DNA of 64,000 bases, from NCBI RefSeq assembly GCF_000384235.1, contig NZ_KB913033.1, forward strand, positions 248,001 to 312,000. Direction: 5' to 3'. Shown here in pieces: positions 35,111 to 44,518 of this stretch (within the stretch, counting starts at the first letter, position 1; each line of letters starts with the position of its first letter). This DNA comes from Hydrogenovibrio halophilus DSM 15072. GTDB taxonomy: Bacteria; Pseudomonadota; Gammaproteobacteria; Thiomicrospirales; Thiomicrospiraceae. Under the pieces are notes generated by a model, which saw only the letters and a list, made by a program, of their open reading frames with translations, was not told the origin of the DNA and ran no database searches. The position numbers and the translations under genes are program-made.

Positions 35111-37138
35111 TTAAATGCGCACCGCACCAAGCAAAGATTGAAACAACGACTGCGACGTCTGAACAATCTGTGCCGAAGATTGATAAGCCTGCTGAAAACG
35201 CATTAAATTGGCTGCCTCTTCATCCAGATTCACCCCCGAATACTCTTCCCGTCTCTGGCTGATCTGCTCGTACACATTGGTTTGTGAAGTAAGCTGAATA
35301 TCGGTGTTACGGACATAACTTCCGGCACTGGAGGCCATTGTTGAATAGCCCCCAAGCAAAGTTTCTGATGGCTCACCGCTTTCATTGTTATAAAGCACAG
35401 GCTTATCCTGTAAACTGGCCATATTGGCAATATTGGTGTTATCGCCTTCGGCGGCTGGCCCCATGATCGCGTTTTGCTCAATCCCCGTGGCAGGGTCTTG
35501 ATATTCAGCCAGCGTGATTTCATTGTTTCCACCAGCCACCGCCGCAAATGACCCCGTGCCGAAAAAGGCATCAAAACGATCTTCCAAACTCTCACCATCA
35601 AAATCATTTTCAGGCGCATCACTGTCTAGCGTATCAGTGGTCACACCCAATATTTCTTTGAGATCATCATAATCTGGAAGCGGAGCTTCACCTCTCGTCG
35701 CCATTTTCTGGGGATCCGTCATCGCCATATCAAACTGAGAGACCATATCCTTGTGGGGGGTCACCAAAAAACGATCACCGTCATTGTTGGTGATCCCCCT
35801 TAAATCGAACTCCAGCCCATCCACTTTGTACACTTGATCATTGGTGCCATCATCATCGATATCGACTTGAGTCGGCGTCAAAGTTTCGCCGGTTTTGCGA
35901 TCGTGAAACGTAAAATTGGTGCCATCCGCCCGTATCTCGTACTCTCGCGCCTTCAGTTGCCCCACATCGTCATAGGCATTTTGCAACTGCGCCTCTTTAG
36001 ACGCATAGTCGGTCGGTTGCGTGGTGTCATAGGGCGGCTCACCATTGTACCCCGCAGGATACCCACCCGCTGGCTGAGAAGGGTTGAAACGCACGTTAAT
36101 GTCCGAGCCGTCAGCGACATTATCCCGGCTGTTAAAAGCGTTGGTCTCAAAGGCTTTGAAAAATTCCTGCCCCGGGTTACCGTCTTCGTCATAGCCTTGA
36201 AAATGCTGCCAATTGGTCGAAGCAGTCAACCCATTAAGCGCCACACCCAGATCGTTCATGGCAGGGTCCAGCATGTTTTTACGGAAATCAAGCACGCCAC
36301 CCAGTTGACCGCCTTGGATCTGATCACTGACCTCCAGCTTGCGCCCGCCAATCTGCATAGTCACTTCGGTCCGATTTTCCTGGGTAAACTCGGTCTTGTC
36401 AGCTCCCAAGTAGGTCAAAGTATTGTCACTGATCAATGGCAAGCGCCCATTTCCTGTATGAATGTCAATGCGCCCATTTTCCTGGCGAAAGGTTTTGATA
36501 TCCATGTACTCGCTAAGCTGTTTTATGGATTCATCTCGTTGATCCAGCAAGTCATTCGGTGCCTGTGCTCCATTAGAAAACGCACGTGTGACTTCTTTGT
36601 TGATATTATGAATGGAATCCAGATGACGATTGACTTCCTTTGTCATATCTTTGATTTGAGTATTGACCTGTTTTTCGGTGGTTTCCAGCACTTCAGAGGC
36701 ATTACGCACCATTGTTCTCAACCCTTGGGCTTCATTGAGGGTGTGCTGTTTTTGGGTATCTGAGGTTGGGTTATTGGCGAGTTCCTGAAAGCCGTTGAAC
36801 AAATTCTGCATTGAATCCTGAATGCCGCCATCGTTGCTGGCAATCACCCCTTCTACCTGTTTGGACAAGCTCAATTGTTCTTCATAGCGGCTTTTCAGAC
36901 TCTGGGCATCTACCAACTGGTCCTGAATGTAACTGGCATAGATTCGCTCGATGGAGCTGACGCGCGATCCCGCTCCACCAAACATCGTCGCATCGCCACC
37001 ATAAGACTGACTGGAAATTTCAGCACGTTGGCGACTGTAGCCTTCGGTATTGATATTGGCAACATTGTGGCCGGTCACCTCAAGCCCACGCTTAAAGGTA
37101 TTCAGCGCATTGGTACCGATATTAAGCATATCTGCCAT
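35111..37138 (-). CDS. flgK: Flagellar hook-associated protein FlgK
   Basis: HAP1 caps the hook and binds FlgL. The 675 residues have the conserved N-terminus MLNIGTNALNTFKRGLEVTG (residues 4-23) and NVANINTEGYSRQRAEI, and the C-terminal SGVNLDEEAANLMRFQQAYQ followed by SLFQSLLGAVRI. It is about 130 residues longer than the E. coli protein, due to insertions in the middle (about 300-540). ATG 37138 has AAGGAATG upstream. Confidence 0.94.
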   Translation of the reverse strand: MADMLNIGTNALNTFKRGLEVTGHNVANINTEGYSRQRAEISSQSYGGDATMFGGAGSRVSSIERIYASYIQDQLVDAQSLKSRYEEQLSLSKQVEGVIASNDGGIQDSMQNLFNGFQELANNPTSDTQKQHTLNEAQGLRTMVRNASEVLETTEKQVNTQIKDMTKEVNRHLDSIHNINKEVTRAFSNGAQAPNDLLDQRDESIKQLSEYMDIKTFRQENGRIDIHTGNGRLPLISDNTLTYLGADKTEFTQENRTEVTMQIGGRKLEVSDQIQGGQLGGVLDFRKNMLDPAMNDLGVALNGLTASTNWQHFQGYDEDGNPGQEFFKAFETNAFNSRDNVADGSDINVRFNPSQPAGGYPAGYNGEPPYDTTQPTDYASKEAQLQNAYDDVGQLKAREYEIRADGTNFTFHDRKTGETLTPTQVDIDDDGTNDQVYKVDGLEFDLRGITNNDGDRFLVTPHKDMVSQFDMAMTDPQKMATRGEAPLPDYDDLKEILGVTTDTLDSDAPENDFDGESLEDRFDAFFGTGSFAAVAGGNNEITLAEYQDPATGIEQNAIMGPAAEGDNTNIANMASLQDKPVLYNNESGEPSETLLGGYSTMASSAGSYVRNTDIQLTSQTNVYEQISQRREEYSGVNLDEEAANLMRFQQAYQSSAQIVQTSQSLFQSLLGAVRI

Positions 37139-37174
37139 AATAGCATTCCTTCTGGTCGGTAGTGCATATTTTTA

Positions 37175-37186
37175 ACCAGGCCTGGT
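37175..37186. repeat. ACCAGGCCTGGT palindrome between flgJ and flgK
   Basis: Centre of the 81-base flgJ-flgK gap, flanked by TTTTTA and GGTTTT. Confidence 0.85.
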
Positions 37187-37219
37187 GGTTTTGTCTGTAG
37201 CCCTGATGTTTTTTATTGT

Positions 37220-37705
37220 TTATGGCAACAACGCACGCTGATCAAGCTGCTCTTGCGTTGTCTGTGGTGACTGACCCGTCTTTGTATTCGAGTTGACGGT
37301 CGATTGCGTCTGTTCATTAATGTAAGCCTGTTTAGAGGCCTTGTGTTCTGCCAGCGCTTCGGGTGAAAGCGCTTGCAGCTTGGGAGAAAGCTCCTCGACT
37401 ATTTTATCGGCCAGACCCAGAGAACCTTTAGAGCCCAGATCCTGCGCCAACTGCTGGTCATACCAGTCTTTGTAAAAATCGGCGTTTTCCCCATCCATGA
37501 ATTTGTCATCAAAACTGACCTCGCGCGACTGTTTGAGAATCTGCGACAGAAACATGGATTCAAACTGTTCCGCCACTGGCCGCAAGGCCGCTTGCTGATC
37601 GTCTCGCGCCTGGTTTCTCAGGTCCTGAAAACCGCCGCTGTTGCCATAAATCTGCTTGTGCGCAGCGGGCGCCATGTCCATTTTCTGGGATTCGAGTACA
37701 CTCAT
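37220..37705 (-). CDS. flgJ: FlgJ rod-binding protein, single domain
   Basis: Rod-capping scaffold. The 161 residues contain the FlgJ N-terminal domain (LRPVAEQFESMFLSQILKQS, DADFYKDWYDQQLAQDLG-like segment GENADFYKDWYDQQLAQ) and then a short disordered Gln/Thr-rich tail. The C-terminal muramidase domain found in enteric FlgJ is absent. ATG 37705 is preferred over 37717 because GGAGACAGGC precedes it. It follows flgI closely and ends 81 bases before flgK. Confidence 0.88.
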   Translation of the reverse strand: MSVLESQKMDMAPAAHKQIYGNSGGFQDLRNQARDDQQAALRPVAEQFESMFLSQILKQSREVSFDDKFMDGENADFYKDWYDQQLAQDLGSKGSLGLADKIVEELSPKLQALSPEALAEHKASKQAYINEQTQSTVNSNTKTGQSPQTTQEQLDQRALLP

Positions 37706-37717
37706 GCCTGTCTCCAT

Positions 37718-38815
37718 TTAAATGACCATCAATTCGGCTTTGAGCGCGCCGGACTGTTTCAGGGCTTCCAAAATGGCCACCAGATCGCCCGGTGCGGCCC
37801 CCACTTTATTGACCGCCTGCACAATGTCGTCCAGGGTCACGCCCTGCGGGAACTTGAACATGCGCCCTTCGCCCTCTTGCACTTCCACATTGCTGTCGGG
37901 ATTCTGTGCGGTCTGACCGCCGCCCAAGGCATTGGGCTGATCCACGTCGGTCTCTTCATCGACCTTCACAATCAGGTTGCCGTGGCTGACCGCTGCGGCC
38001 GACACTTGCACGTTGGCTCCGATCACCACCGTGCCCGTACGGGCGTTGATAATGACTTTGGCCGCTTCCTGTCCGGGTTGGACGTCAATGTTTTCCAGCA
38101 CCGACAGGAAAGACACCCGCTGATCCGGCACTCTGGGAGCCCGCACTTCAATCGATTCACCATCCAGCGCAAAGGCCGTGTCTTCGCCCAGGGTCTCGTT
38201 GATGGCTTTCACCACATTGTTGGCGGTGGTAAAGTCGGCGCGATTCAAATTCAAGGTAATGGTATTGCCCAGGTCAAAGCCACTGTTGACCGCTCGCTCG
38301 ACCGTCGCCCCACCCGGCACGCGCCCGACGCTGGGCACGTTAATGGTGATTTTGGAGCCATCCGCCCCCGAGGCATCCAGCCCCCCGACAATCATGTTGC
38401 CCTGGGCCACCGCATAGGCTTTGCCATCCAGCCCTTTCAACGGCGTCATCAGCAAAGTCCCGCCGCGCAGGCTTTTGGCGTTGCCCAGTGAGGACACGGT
38501 CACGTCAATTTTTTGACCCGGTTTGGCAAACGCCGGCAAATTGGCATTGACCGCGACCGCGGCAATGTTTTTGGATTCGGGATTGGTGCCTGGCGGCAGA
38601 TTGATCCCAAACTTGCTCAGCATGCTTTTCAGACTCTGGGTGGTATAGCTGGTTTTGTCGCCCGTGCCATTGAGGCCCACAACCAGACCATAGCCAACCA
38701 GCTGGTTGTCGCGCACTCCGGCGACGCTGGCCACGTCTTTGATGCGCTCGGCGTAGCTGCTCAAAGGCAGCCACAGCGTCAGCACAAGCAATATCATCTT
38801 TTTTCTGGTAAGCAT
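37718..38815 (-). CDS. flgI: Flagellar P-ring protein FlgI
   Basis: Forms the periplasmic P ring around the rod. The 365 residues start with a Sec signal ([19 protein letters not shown] style; actual [16 protein letters not shown]) and show [52 protein letters not shown] and the C-terminal [23 protein letters not shown] 38815 follows AAGGGG; a longer frame is not conserved. It is the first gene after the flgH terminator and has its own sigma-54-type promoter. Confidence 0.94.
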   Translation of the reverse strand: MLTRKKMILLVLTLWLPLSSYAERIKDVASVAGVRDNQLVGYGLVVGLNGTGDKTSYTTQSLKSMLSKFGINLPPGTNPESKNIAAVAVNANLPAFAKPGQKIDVTVSSLGNAKSLRGGTLLMTPLKGLDGKAYAVAQGNMIVGGLDASGADGSKITINVPSVGRVPGGATVERAVNSGFDLGNTITLNLNRADFTTANNVVKAINETLGEDTAFALDGESIEVRAPRVPDQRVSFLSVLENIDVQPGQEAAKVIINARTGTVVIGANVQVSAAAVSHGNLIVKVDEETDVDQPNALGGGQTAQNPDSNVEVQEGEGRMFKFPQGVTLDDIVQAVNKVGAAPGDLVAILEALKQSGALKAELMVI

Positions 38816-38874
38816 AACGTTCCCCTTTGTCGAACGAAATCGCACATATGTTTTTATTGTTCTGAGTTCATTGA

Positions 38875-38890
38875 AGCACGGCTTGTGCCA
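38875..38890 (-). promoter_or_regulatory. Sigma-54-type promoter before flgI
   Basis: Minus strand TGGCAC-AAGCC-GTGCT, 59 bases before the flgI ATG, with correct GG-to-GC spacing; only the first base of TTGC differs. Confidence 0.68.
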
Positions 38891-38980
38891 AGGCGACATT
38901 TTTTTAACAAAAAGAGCTAAAGTTTTCGAGAACTGGACGAGTCGGTTCGCTGAAAGAAAATTGAGGAGAAATGACAGACA

Positions 38981-39006
38981 AAAAAATGGGGCAAAAAATT
39001 GCCCCC
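38981..39006 (-). terminator. Terminator after flgFGH
   Basis: Minus strand GGGGCAA stem, TTTT loop, TTGCCCC, then ATTTTTTT. Located 380 bases beyond the flgH stop and before the flgI promoter. Confidence 0.78.
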
Positions 39007-39031
39007 AAAGACCAGAAAAAAAGCGGTAATC

Positions 39032-39043
39032 ACCAGGCCTGGT
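39032..39043. repeat. ACCAGGCCTGGT palindrome between flgH and flgI
   Basis: Adjacent to the flgH terminator, flanked by TAATC and GAAAAA. The remainder of the 570-base gap holds the repeat cluster at 39174-39379. Confidence 0.85.
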
Positions 39044-39173
39044 GAAAAATAGGGTTCTGAGCCTGAAACGCTGAACCCTAATGAAAGAAAAAACCGACCT
39101 GCAAAAAGGAGAGAGTGAAAACAGGCCGGTAAAACCTAAAAATTCAAATTGTCACTAGAACTGTTCAAAGTAC

Positions 39174-39379
39174 TGTCATCCCGACCACCCCTTGTCATCC
39201 CGACCGGAGCGGAGGGATCTTCTCAATCCTGCTCCGCCTCAAAAGACCCTTCGGCTTCGCTCAGGGTGACAGCATTGTCATCCCGACCGGAGCGGAGGGA
39301 TCTTTTCAATCCCGCTCCGTCTCAAAAGACCCTTAGGCTTCGCTCAGGGTGACACGGTATGATTCGTTCAGAGTGACTG
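39174..39379 (+). repeat. Two 79-bp dispersed repeat units (forward) with flanking fragments
   Basis: Units at 39193-39271 and 39276-39354 each begin TGTCATCCCGACCGGAGCGG, pass through GCTCCG and AAGACCCT, and end GCTTCGCTCAGGGTGACA. A truncated first half (39174-39192) and a decayed last part (39361-39379) flank them. The ends are imperfect inverted repeats (TGTCATCCC / GGGTGACA), as in non-autonomous mobile repeats. The same unit recurs in reverse orientation at 45607-45690 and 45805-45883. Short open frames here are repeat-derived and not genes. Confidence 0.88.
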
Positions 39380-39385
39380 GCGTTT

Positions 39386-40111
39386 TTAAAATGGCCAGTA
39401 TTTGTTCAACCCTTTGGTGACCGCGCCGGGACGATTGGTGTCGCCCGACATGCCCACATCTTTATAAATCACTCGGGCATCGGCCACTTTGTTCGAGGCC
39501 ACGGTGTTTTCCGTGCTGATGTCCTGGGGGCGGATGACCCCAGCAAAACGAATCACTTCGTTACCGTCATGCACGGTGATCCATTTTTCGCCACGCACCA
39601 CCAGATTGCCATTGGGGGACACTTCCACCACCGTGACCGCAATGGAACCGGTCAGGTCTGAGTTCTGTTTCACATCGGAGGAACCGGCAAAACTGCCGTT
39701 GGAACCATAACCGATGCCAATGCCTGTGGGATTGCCTGCGGCAAACGGCGCGGTGACCGGCGAGGTCAATGCCTGACCGAAAATGTTCAATGGGGTGTTC
39801 ACGCCAAAATCCTGCTGATTGCTCTTGTCATAACTGGCTTGGTCTTTTTTCTGCGCATCAAAGCTTTCGGCCAGCTGAATGGTGATGATGTCGCCAATCC
39901 GATGGGCGCGTGCATCATTGAACAGCGACATGCTGTTGGCGCTCTGATAAAGAGACCCGTTCTGCGGGCCGTCGTTCTGAGGCGCGCTCACGGGAAAGCT
40001 GGGTTCGTAGCTGAACTCCTCCAAGCGCTCTGGCGTGGTGGAACACCCCGACAGCAACCAGCCGGTTGCGGCCACCAGGGCCATTTTCTGAATCATCTGT
40101 TTTCTGGTCAT
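39386..40111 (-). CDS. flgH: Flagellar L-ring lipoprotein FlgH
   Basis: Forms the outer-membrane L ring. The 241 residues have a lipoprotein signal with LLSGC (Cys23), SLYQSANSMSLFNDARAHRI, GDIITIQLAESFDAQK, and C-terminal GVIRPQDISTENTVASNKVA and DARVIYKDVG. Last gene of the flgFGH unit; its stop lies next to the dispersed repeats, which may have displaced the original 3' region. Confidence 0.94.
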   Translation of the reverse strand: MTRKQMIQKMALVAATGWLLSGCSTTPERLEEFSYEPSFPVSAPQNDGPQNGSLYQSANSMSLFNDARAHRIGDIITIQLAESFDAQKKDQASYDKSNQQDFGVNTPLNIFGQALTSPVTAPFAAGNPTGIGIGYGSNGSFAGSSDVKQNSDLTGSIAVTVVEVSPNGNLVVRGEKWITVHDGNEVIRFAGVIRPQDISTENTVASNKVADARVIYKDVGMSGDTNRPGAVTKGLNKYWPF

Positions 40112-40149
40112 GGTCTTCTCCTTGTGTGTGGCAAGAGAGTATTTATTTT

Positions 40150-40941
40150 TTATACGTTATTATTGAGGTACTGCATCATGCCGTCCGCCGCGCTGATGGC
40201 TTTGGAATTCATTTCGTAAGTACGTTGCGCCTCGATCATGCCGATCAATTCATCCACGGTATTGACGTTGGACGATTCCAGCGCGCCCTGTAACAAACTG
40301 CCCGCCTCTTCGGTCTCAGGTGCTTTGATATTTGGCGGCCCACTGGCCAGGGTTTCGGCATAAAAGTTCTTCCCCATGGCTTCCAGACCGGACTGGTTGA
40401 CAAAAGTGGCCAGCTCCAACTGCCCGGCATCCACCGGTTCGGGATTGCCCGGTTCTTTGTAGGACACTGTGCCGTCCGAACCGATAAAGACTTCGGTGGA
40501 GTTCAGCGGAATATTGATATTGGGTTCCACCAGATAACCGGAGGAAGTGACCAGATCGCCATTCTGGTTCATCTCAAACGAACCGTCGCGGGTGTAGCGA
40601 ATATTGCCGTCCTGATCCAATGCCTGAAAAAAACCACGCCCTTCGATCATCACATCCAGCTGATTGTCGGTGACCATGGCATTGCCCTGAGTGTGCAGCT
40701 TCTGCACCCCCACGGCTTTCACCCCGGTACCAAGCTGCAAGCCAGACGGCAGCGTATTGTCATCATTCTGCGTGGCGGACGCCCCCGGCTGACGCACATT
40801 CTGATACATCAAATCATCAAATTCGGCGCGCCCGGCTTTGTAACCAAAGGTATTGGCGTTCGACAGGTTGTTGGAAATGGTCGCCAGGCGAAAATCCTGG
40901 GCCTCCAAACCGGTCTTGGCAACGTAAAGGGCTCTGTTCAT
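40150..40941 (-). CDS. flgG: Flagellar distal rod protein FlgG
   Basis: Builds the distal rod. The 263 residues match FlgG in length and in NRALYVAKTGLEAQDFRL, ISNNLSNANTFGYKAGRAEF, VQKLHTQGNAMVTDNQLDV, and C-terminal NTVDELIGMIEAQRTYEMNS and MMQYLNNNV. 38 bases before flgH, 26 after flgF. Confidence 0.94.
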   Translation of the reverse strand: MNRALYVAKTGLEAQDFRLATISNNLSNANTFGYKAGRAEFDDLMYQNVRQPGASATQNDDNTLPSGLQLGTGVKAVGVQKLHTQGNAMVTDNQLDVMIEGRGFFQALDQDGNIRYTRDGSFEMNQNGDLVTSSGYLVEPNINIPLNSTEVFIGSDGTVSYKEPGNPEPVDAGQLELATFVNQSGLEAMGKNFYAETLASGPPNIKAPETEEAGSLLQGALESSNVNTVDELIGMIEAQRTYEMNSKAISAADGMMQYLNNNV

Positions 40942-40967
40942 GTCAGTCTCCTGGTCTCAATACGCGA

Positions 40968-41708
40968 TTAGGACAGCTTCACAATGCTGTCGGAGCGTTC
41001 ACTGTGCGTTTTGGCGGTGCTCATCATTTTGACCTGCATCTCATATTTGCGAGAAAGTTCGATCATATTGGTCAAGGCTTCCACTGTGTTGACATTGCTG
41101 CCTTCCAACGCACCACTGACCATCCGAACCGGCGCCTGATCCAGCCCGTCTTCACCCATAAAGCGAACATAACCGTCTTCGCCTTTCTGAAGCTGCTGAG
41201 TATCGGGCTGCACCAGACGCACCTGATCCAGCAACACCGGCAGATTGTTGGGCGCATCCGCTGGAATAAACGAAATGGTCCCATCATCACCAATGTTCAA
41301 TGATTTGTGCGGTGGAATGTTGATCGGTGCGCCGCCCTCGTTCAGGATCGGGTTGCCGTTCACATCCACCAAATCGCCGGCGGGAGTGATCTGCATGGAA
41401 GCCGAACGGGTCAGGGCCTCGGTGCCGTCCGGCGCCTGAATGGCCATAAACCCGTCTGACTTGGTCATCACATCCAAATCCCGCCCAGTGACTTTGACCG
41501 GCCCGGGCGTAAAATCCGTGGCCGGACGCTCATCCAGAGAGTAAGTACGGGTATGCCAGCCCGGTCCATCCATATGCTGCGCACGGAACTGGTTAAAATC
41601 TTTCTTAAACCCGTCCGTGTTGGCATTGGCCAGGTTGTTGGAGTTATTGGCCTGAGAAAGCATGGCTTCTTTGGCCCCACTCATCGACACGTATAACATC
41701 CGATCCAT
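40968..41708 (-). CDS. flgF: Flagellar proximal rod protein FlgF
   Basis: Proximal rod component. The 246 residues start MDRMLYVSMSGAKEAMLSQA and have NNLANANTDGFKKDFNQFRA, GRDLDVMTKSDGFMAIQA and NVNTVEALTNMIELSRKYEM, diagnostic of FlgF rather than FlgG. First gene of a three-gene unit; 379 bases separate it from flgE. Confidence 0.93.
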   Translation of the reverse strand: MDRMLYVSMSGAKEAMLSQANNSNNLANANTDGFKKDFNQFRAQHMDGPGWHTRTYSLDERPATDFTPGPVKVTGRDLDVMTKSDGFMAIQAPDGTEALTRSASMQITPAGDLVDVNGNPILNEGGAPINIPPHKSLNIGDDGTISFIPADAPNNLPVLLDQVRLVQPDTQQLQKGEDGYVRFMGEDGLDQAPVRMVSGALEGSNVNTVEALTNMIELSRKYEMQVKMMSTAKTHSERSDSIVKLS

Positions 41709-41934
41709 ACCAACTCTCCTTAGTGCACTGTCTTCTCTGAAGGCTTAACCAAAAACGATGCAGTACACCAGCAAATTCGAAAAAAAGAGACTGACAAACA
41801 TTTAATTTTGCCAGTCACATATATGACACTTTGTATTGATATCGTGTGTCAGATTCCCTTGTGTGTTAGCGGTTATTGCTTTTTGGGCAGGTGTCAAAAC
41901 TTTGTTGTTTCTTTCCCCCGCTCAACAGTTACTT

Positions 41935-41950
41935 AGCACCTCCCGTGCCA
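41935..41950 (-). promoter_or_regulatory. Sigma-54-type promoter before flgF
   Basis: Minus strand TGGCAC-GGGAG-GTGCT, about 225 bases before flgF, just past the flgE terminator. It has the same GTGCT variant of the -12 element as the site before flgI. Confidence 0.66.
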
Positions 41951-42023
41951 AAAACGGCAAAAATTAACATTAAAGCCTGAAAAAATTGGCCGATAACCTT
42001 ATTAGCGGGGATGCAAACAAAAA

Positions 42024-42050
42024 AAGCCGGTTTGAAAACAAACCGGCTTG
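42024..42050 (-). terminator. Terminator after flgBCDE
   Basis: Minus strand AAGCCGGTTTG, TTTT loop, CAAACCGGCTT, then TTTTTG; an 11-bp perfect stem. It ends the flgBCDE message 38 bases beyond the flgE stop. The remainder of the 379-base flgE-flgF gap carries the sigma-54-like site and AT-rich sequence. Confidence 0.88.
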
Positions 42051-42087
42051 ATTGAATCGCATGACATGGCTTATCTGATCATCAGGC

Positions 42088-43734
42088 TTAGAGCTGCAAG
42101 ATGGTTTGCATCAGAGTCTGTGAAGTCTGTACCACCTGTGCACTGGCCTGATAGGTGCGCTGGGTCTGGATCATATTGACCAGTTCCCCGGCGGTGTCCA
42201 CATTGGAGTACTCCAAAGCGCCGGCATTGACAGTGCCCATGCCATTGTCCTGAGGTCGACCGATTTCCACCTCACCGGAGGCAAAGGTCTCGGCATAAGT
42301 CTGTCCACCCAGTTTCTCCAAAGCGTTTTTGTCATTGAAATCCGCCAGGCCTAACTGTGCCACCGGCACCGAACGGCCATTGGAGTAACGGGCTTCAATC
42401 ACCCCATCCAATCCCGTGGTCACCCCAACCAAATCGCCAATGGCATACCCGTTTTGTGAGACACCGCGCAGGTTGTAATTGCCCGCAAACTGCGTCATTT
42501 CCTGAAAATCCAAATCAATATCAAAAGTGCCTGGAGTGGCGGCAATTTCTCCCCCCAAAGGGTCTGTCGCTCCAGTCAAGGGATCGTCGATCACAAAATG
42601 GAGTTTGGGTGCTTGGGTGGTTTTGGTAAAATCAAGTTCTGTGGCAGCTGTCCCTGTCTCATCTGAGTTTGCAGCACCGGTAATAGTACCCCCACCCACT
42701 TGGTTGGCATCATAGTTACCTGCACCATCATCTGGCTGATAGGTACCAAGCAGACTACCATTGGTATCAAAGCGCATCTCATAAACCTGCCCGGCAGCAG
42801 AAGCACCAGCACCATCGTAGTCTACCAAGTCACCGTTTTCATCAGCCATATGGCCACTGGTTTGCCACTCTCCAGTCTCTTCGTTATAGTCTTCAACGGT
42901 ATATTGCACTAACCAAGAAGAATACTTAACCGCATCCGCAGCCGCGGCACCGGTATTACCGTCGGCGTCTGTGGTTGAAATTTGATTACCTGCATCATCT
43001 TCTTTAGGCACCACGTCTCTTTTGAAATAATTGGCTGTCAAACGGTGTTCGCCACCCAAGCTATCATGAATAATTTTATTGGTTGAAAAGTCGGGAAACC
43101 CTGCAAAATCACCATTATCTTCTGGGTTAAATAGACGGTTTAAATTTTCCGTCGACCCGACTGAATCGTCATCTGCAGCGTTACCGCTGTTGGTTCCCTG
43201 AGGGTCTAAATTGTTGCCTTCCTCACCATCCAGGTTAATATTAAAGCCCATTTCGTCTGTAGCTTTAGGGGTCTTATTGAGAGCATCCAAATTAATGGAA
43301 CTCAAAGTGGTGTCAAATTGAGGATTGGCCTCGGTAGACATTTCTTCGTTCAACAAATAACCTTGAAGGCGGTTACCCTCTTGTGCAGTAATAAACCCCT
43401 CTTTGTCCAACTTAAAAGAGCCATTTCGGCTATAGACATTGTCGTACTTCCCGGTTTTATCTTCCAGAATAAAGAAACCATCGCCATCGATGGCCATGTC
43501 CAGCTCGCGACCGGTGTCATTGATGGTGCCATTGGTGAAGTTCTGAGTGATGTCGGAAACGCGCACCCCGTTGCCTGGCGAGCTTTGCGCGCCATAAAAC
43601 ATGTCGGCAAACTCGGCACGCGACCCCTTGAAGCCAACGGTTTGCGAGTTAGCAAGGTTGTTTGAAATCACACCAAGACTGGTGGAAGCGGCATTAATGC
43701 CACTGACGGCGTTCAGGTCGTAAGGAAAGCCCAT
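42088..43734 (-). CDS. flgE: Flagellar hook protein FlgE
   Basis: Hook subunit. The 548 residues have the FlgE ends: YDLNAVSGINAASTSLGVIS with SNNLANSQTVGFKGSRAEFA, and C-terminal EYSNVDTAGELVNMIQTQRT with SAQVVQTSQTLMQTIL. About 150 residues longer than the E. coli protein, with an acidic, Gly/Asn-rich middle (about 155-360; many Asp/Asn as in secreted proteins). Last gene of flgBCDE. Confidence 0.94.
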   Translation of the reverse strand: MGFPYDLNAVSGINAASTSLGVISNNLANSQTVGFKGSRAEFADMFYGAQSSPGNGVRVSDITQNFTNGTINDTGRELDMAIDGDGFFILEDKTGKYDNVYSRNGSFKLDKEGFITAQEGNRLQGYLLNEEMSTEANPQFDTTLSSINLDALNKTPKATDEMGFNINLDGEEGNNLDPQGTNSGNAADDDSVGSTENLNRLFNPEDNGDFAGFPDFSTNKIIHDSLGGEHRLTANYFKRDVVPKEDDAGNQISTTDADGNTGAAAADAVKYSSWLVQYTVEDYNEETGEWQTSGHMADENGDLVDYDGAGASAAGQVYEMRFDTNGSLLGTYQPDDGAGNYDANQVGGGTITGAANSDETGTAATELDFTKTTQAPKLHFVIDDPLTGATDPLGGEIAATPGTFDIDLDFQEMTQFAGNYNLRGVSQNGYAIGDLVGVTTGLDGVIEARYSNGRSVPVAQLGLADFNDKNALEKLGGQTYAETFASGEVEIGRPQDNGMGTVNAGALEYSNVDTAGELVNMIQTQRTYQASAQVVQTSQTLMQTILQL

Positions 43735-43820
43735 GACTTATCTCCTTGTGTTATGAATCTGTTTTGTTGTTGAGTCCCATCCAAATGGGTTTGTGTGTGC
43801 TGGTCTGGAAACAAGCGTGA

Positions 43821-44507
43821 TCAGGCACTGATTTCTCTGATTTTTTCCATCTTGACGCGCTCGCCGGTGGCCAGGGTCGCGGTCACCGCCCCATCATCGC
43901 CAATGGCAATCGAATTAACCTGTGATGGCACCACGGTGTCGATGCTTTGCAACTCGTCTTTGTCATCCATGCCGTAGACAGTCAGCTTGTATTCACCACT
44001 GGCCACCGGATTACCGGCTTCATCATTGCCATCCCAGATCGGGTTGGCCTCGCCCGCATTGAGGTCGTCCATAAAAATCTCACGCACCGGCCCGGACTCA
44101 TCGGAAATCACCACCGTGACGTCCTTGAGCGGCTGATCCAGCTCCATACGGATCTGCGAAGGCTCGCCCTGAGTGTGCGTCATCTGATCGGCATTGACCT
44201 GCACGTTTTTACCGATCAGCGAGGCCGACTGCATCACCTGCATGCTTTGCAAGCCTGCGGTCATCGCCTGCATGGAACTGTTCATTTTGTTGGTGCTCTC
44301 AAGCTGACTCATCTGAGTCAGATCGGTTACGAAATTGGTCGGATCCATGGGTTTGTTGGGGTCCTGGTTTTGCAGCTGCGTGGTCAGCAAGCGCAGAAAA
44401 TCCGCCTGGCCCAATTCATCCTTGGGTGCGGCCTTGTTGGTATTGCCCGCCTGCTGCATGGCCTGCATATAATCGGTATTGTCAGAGCTGATCGGGAGAG
44501 TTGCCAT
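43821..44507 (-). CDS. flgD: Flagellar hook cap protein FlgD
   Basis: Scaffold for hook assembly. The 228 residues contain LGQADFLRLLTTQLQNQDPN, PMDPTNFVTDLTQMSQLE, ASLIGKNV, and the beta-rich C-terminal domain (VTVVISDESGPVREIF, PIWDGNDEAGN). Spacing: 11 bases after flgC, 86 before flgE. Confidence 0.93.
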   Translation of the reverse strand: MATLPISSDNTDYMQAMQQAGNTNKAAPKDELGQADFLRLLTTQLQNQDPNKPMDPTNFVTDLTQMSQLESTNKMNSSMQAMTAGLQSMQVMQSASLIGKNVQVNADQMTHTQGEPSQIRMELDQPLKDVTVVISDESGPVREIFMDDLNAGEANPIWDGNDEAGNPVASGEYKLTVYGMDDKDELQSIDTVVPSQVNSIAIGDDGAVTATLATGERVKMEKIREISA

Positions 44508-44518
44508 AGTGTGCTACC

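Noticed and set aside
35834-36763. 309-residue open frame on the plus strand
   Set aside because: Antisense shadow of flgK with low-complexity Ile/Arg-rich translation and no ribosome site.
37373-38491. 372-residue open frame on the plus strand
   Set aside because: Antisense to flgI and flgJ, His/Arg-rich, no motif.
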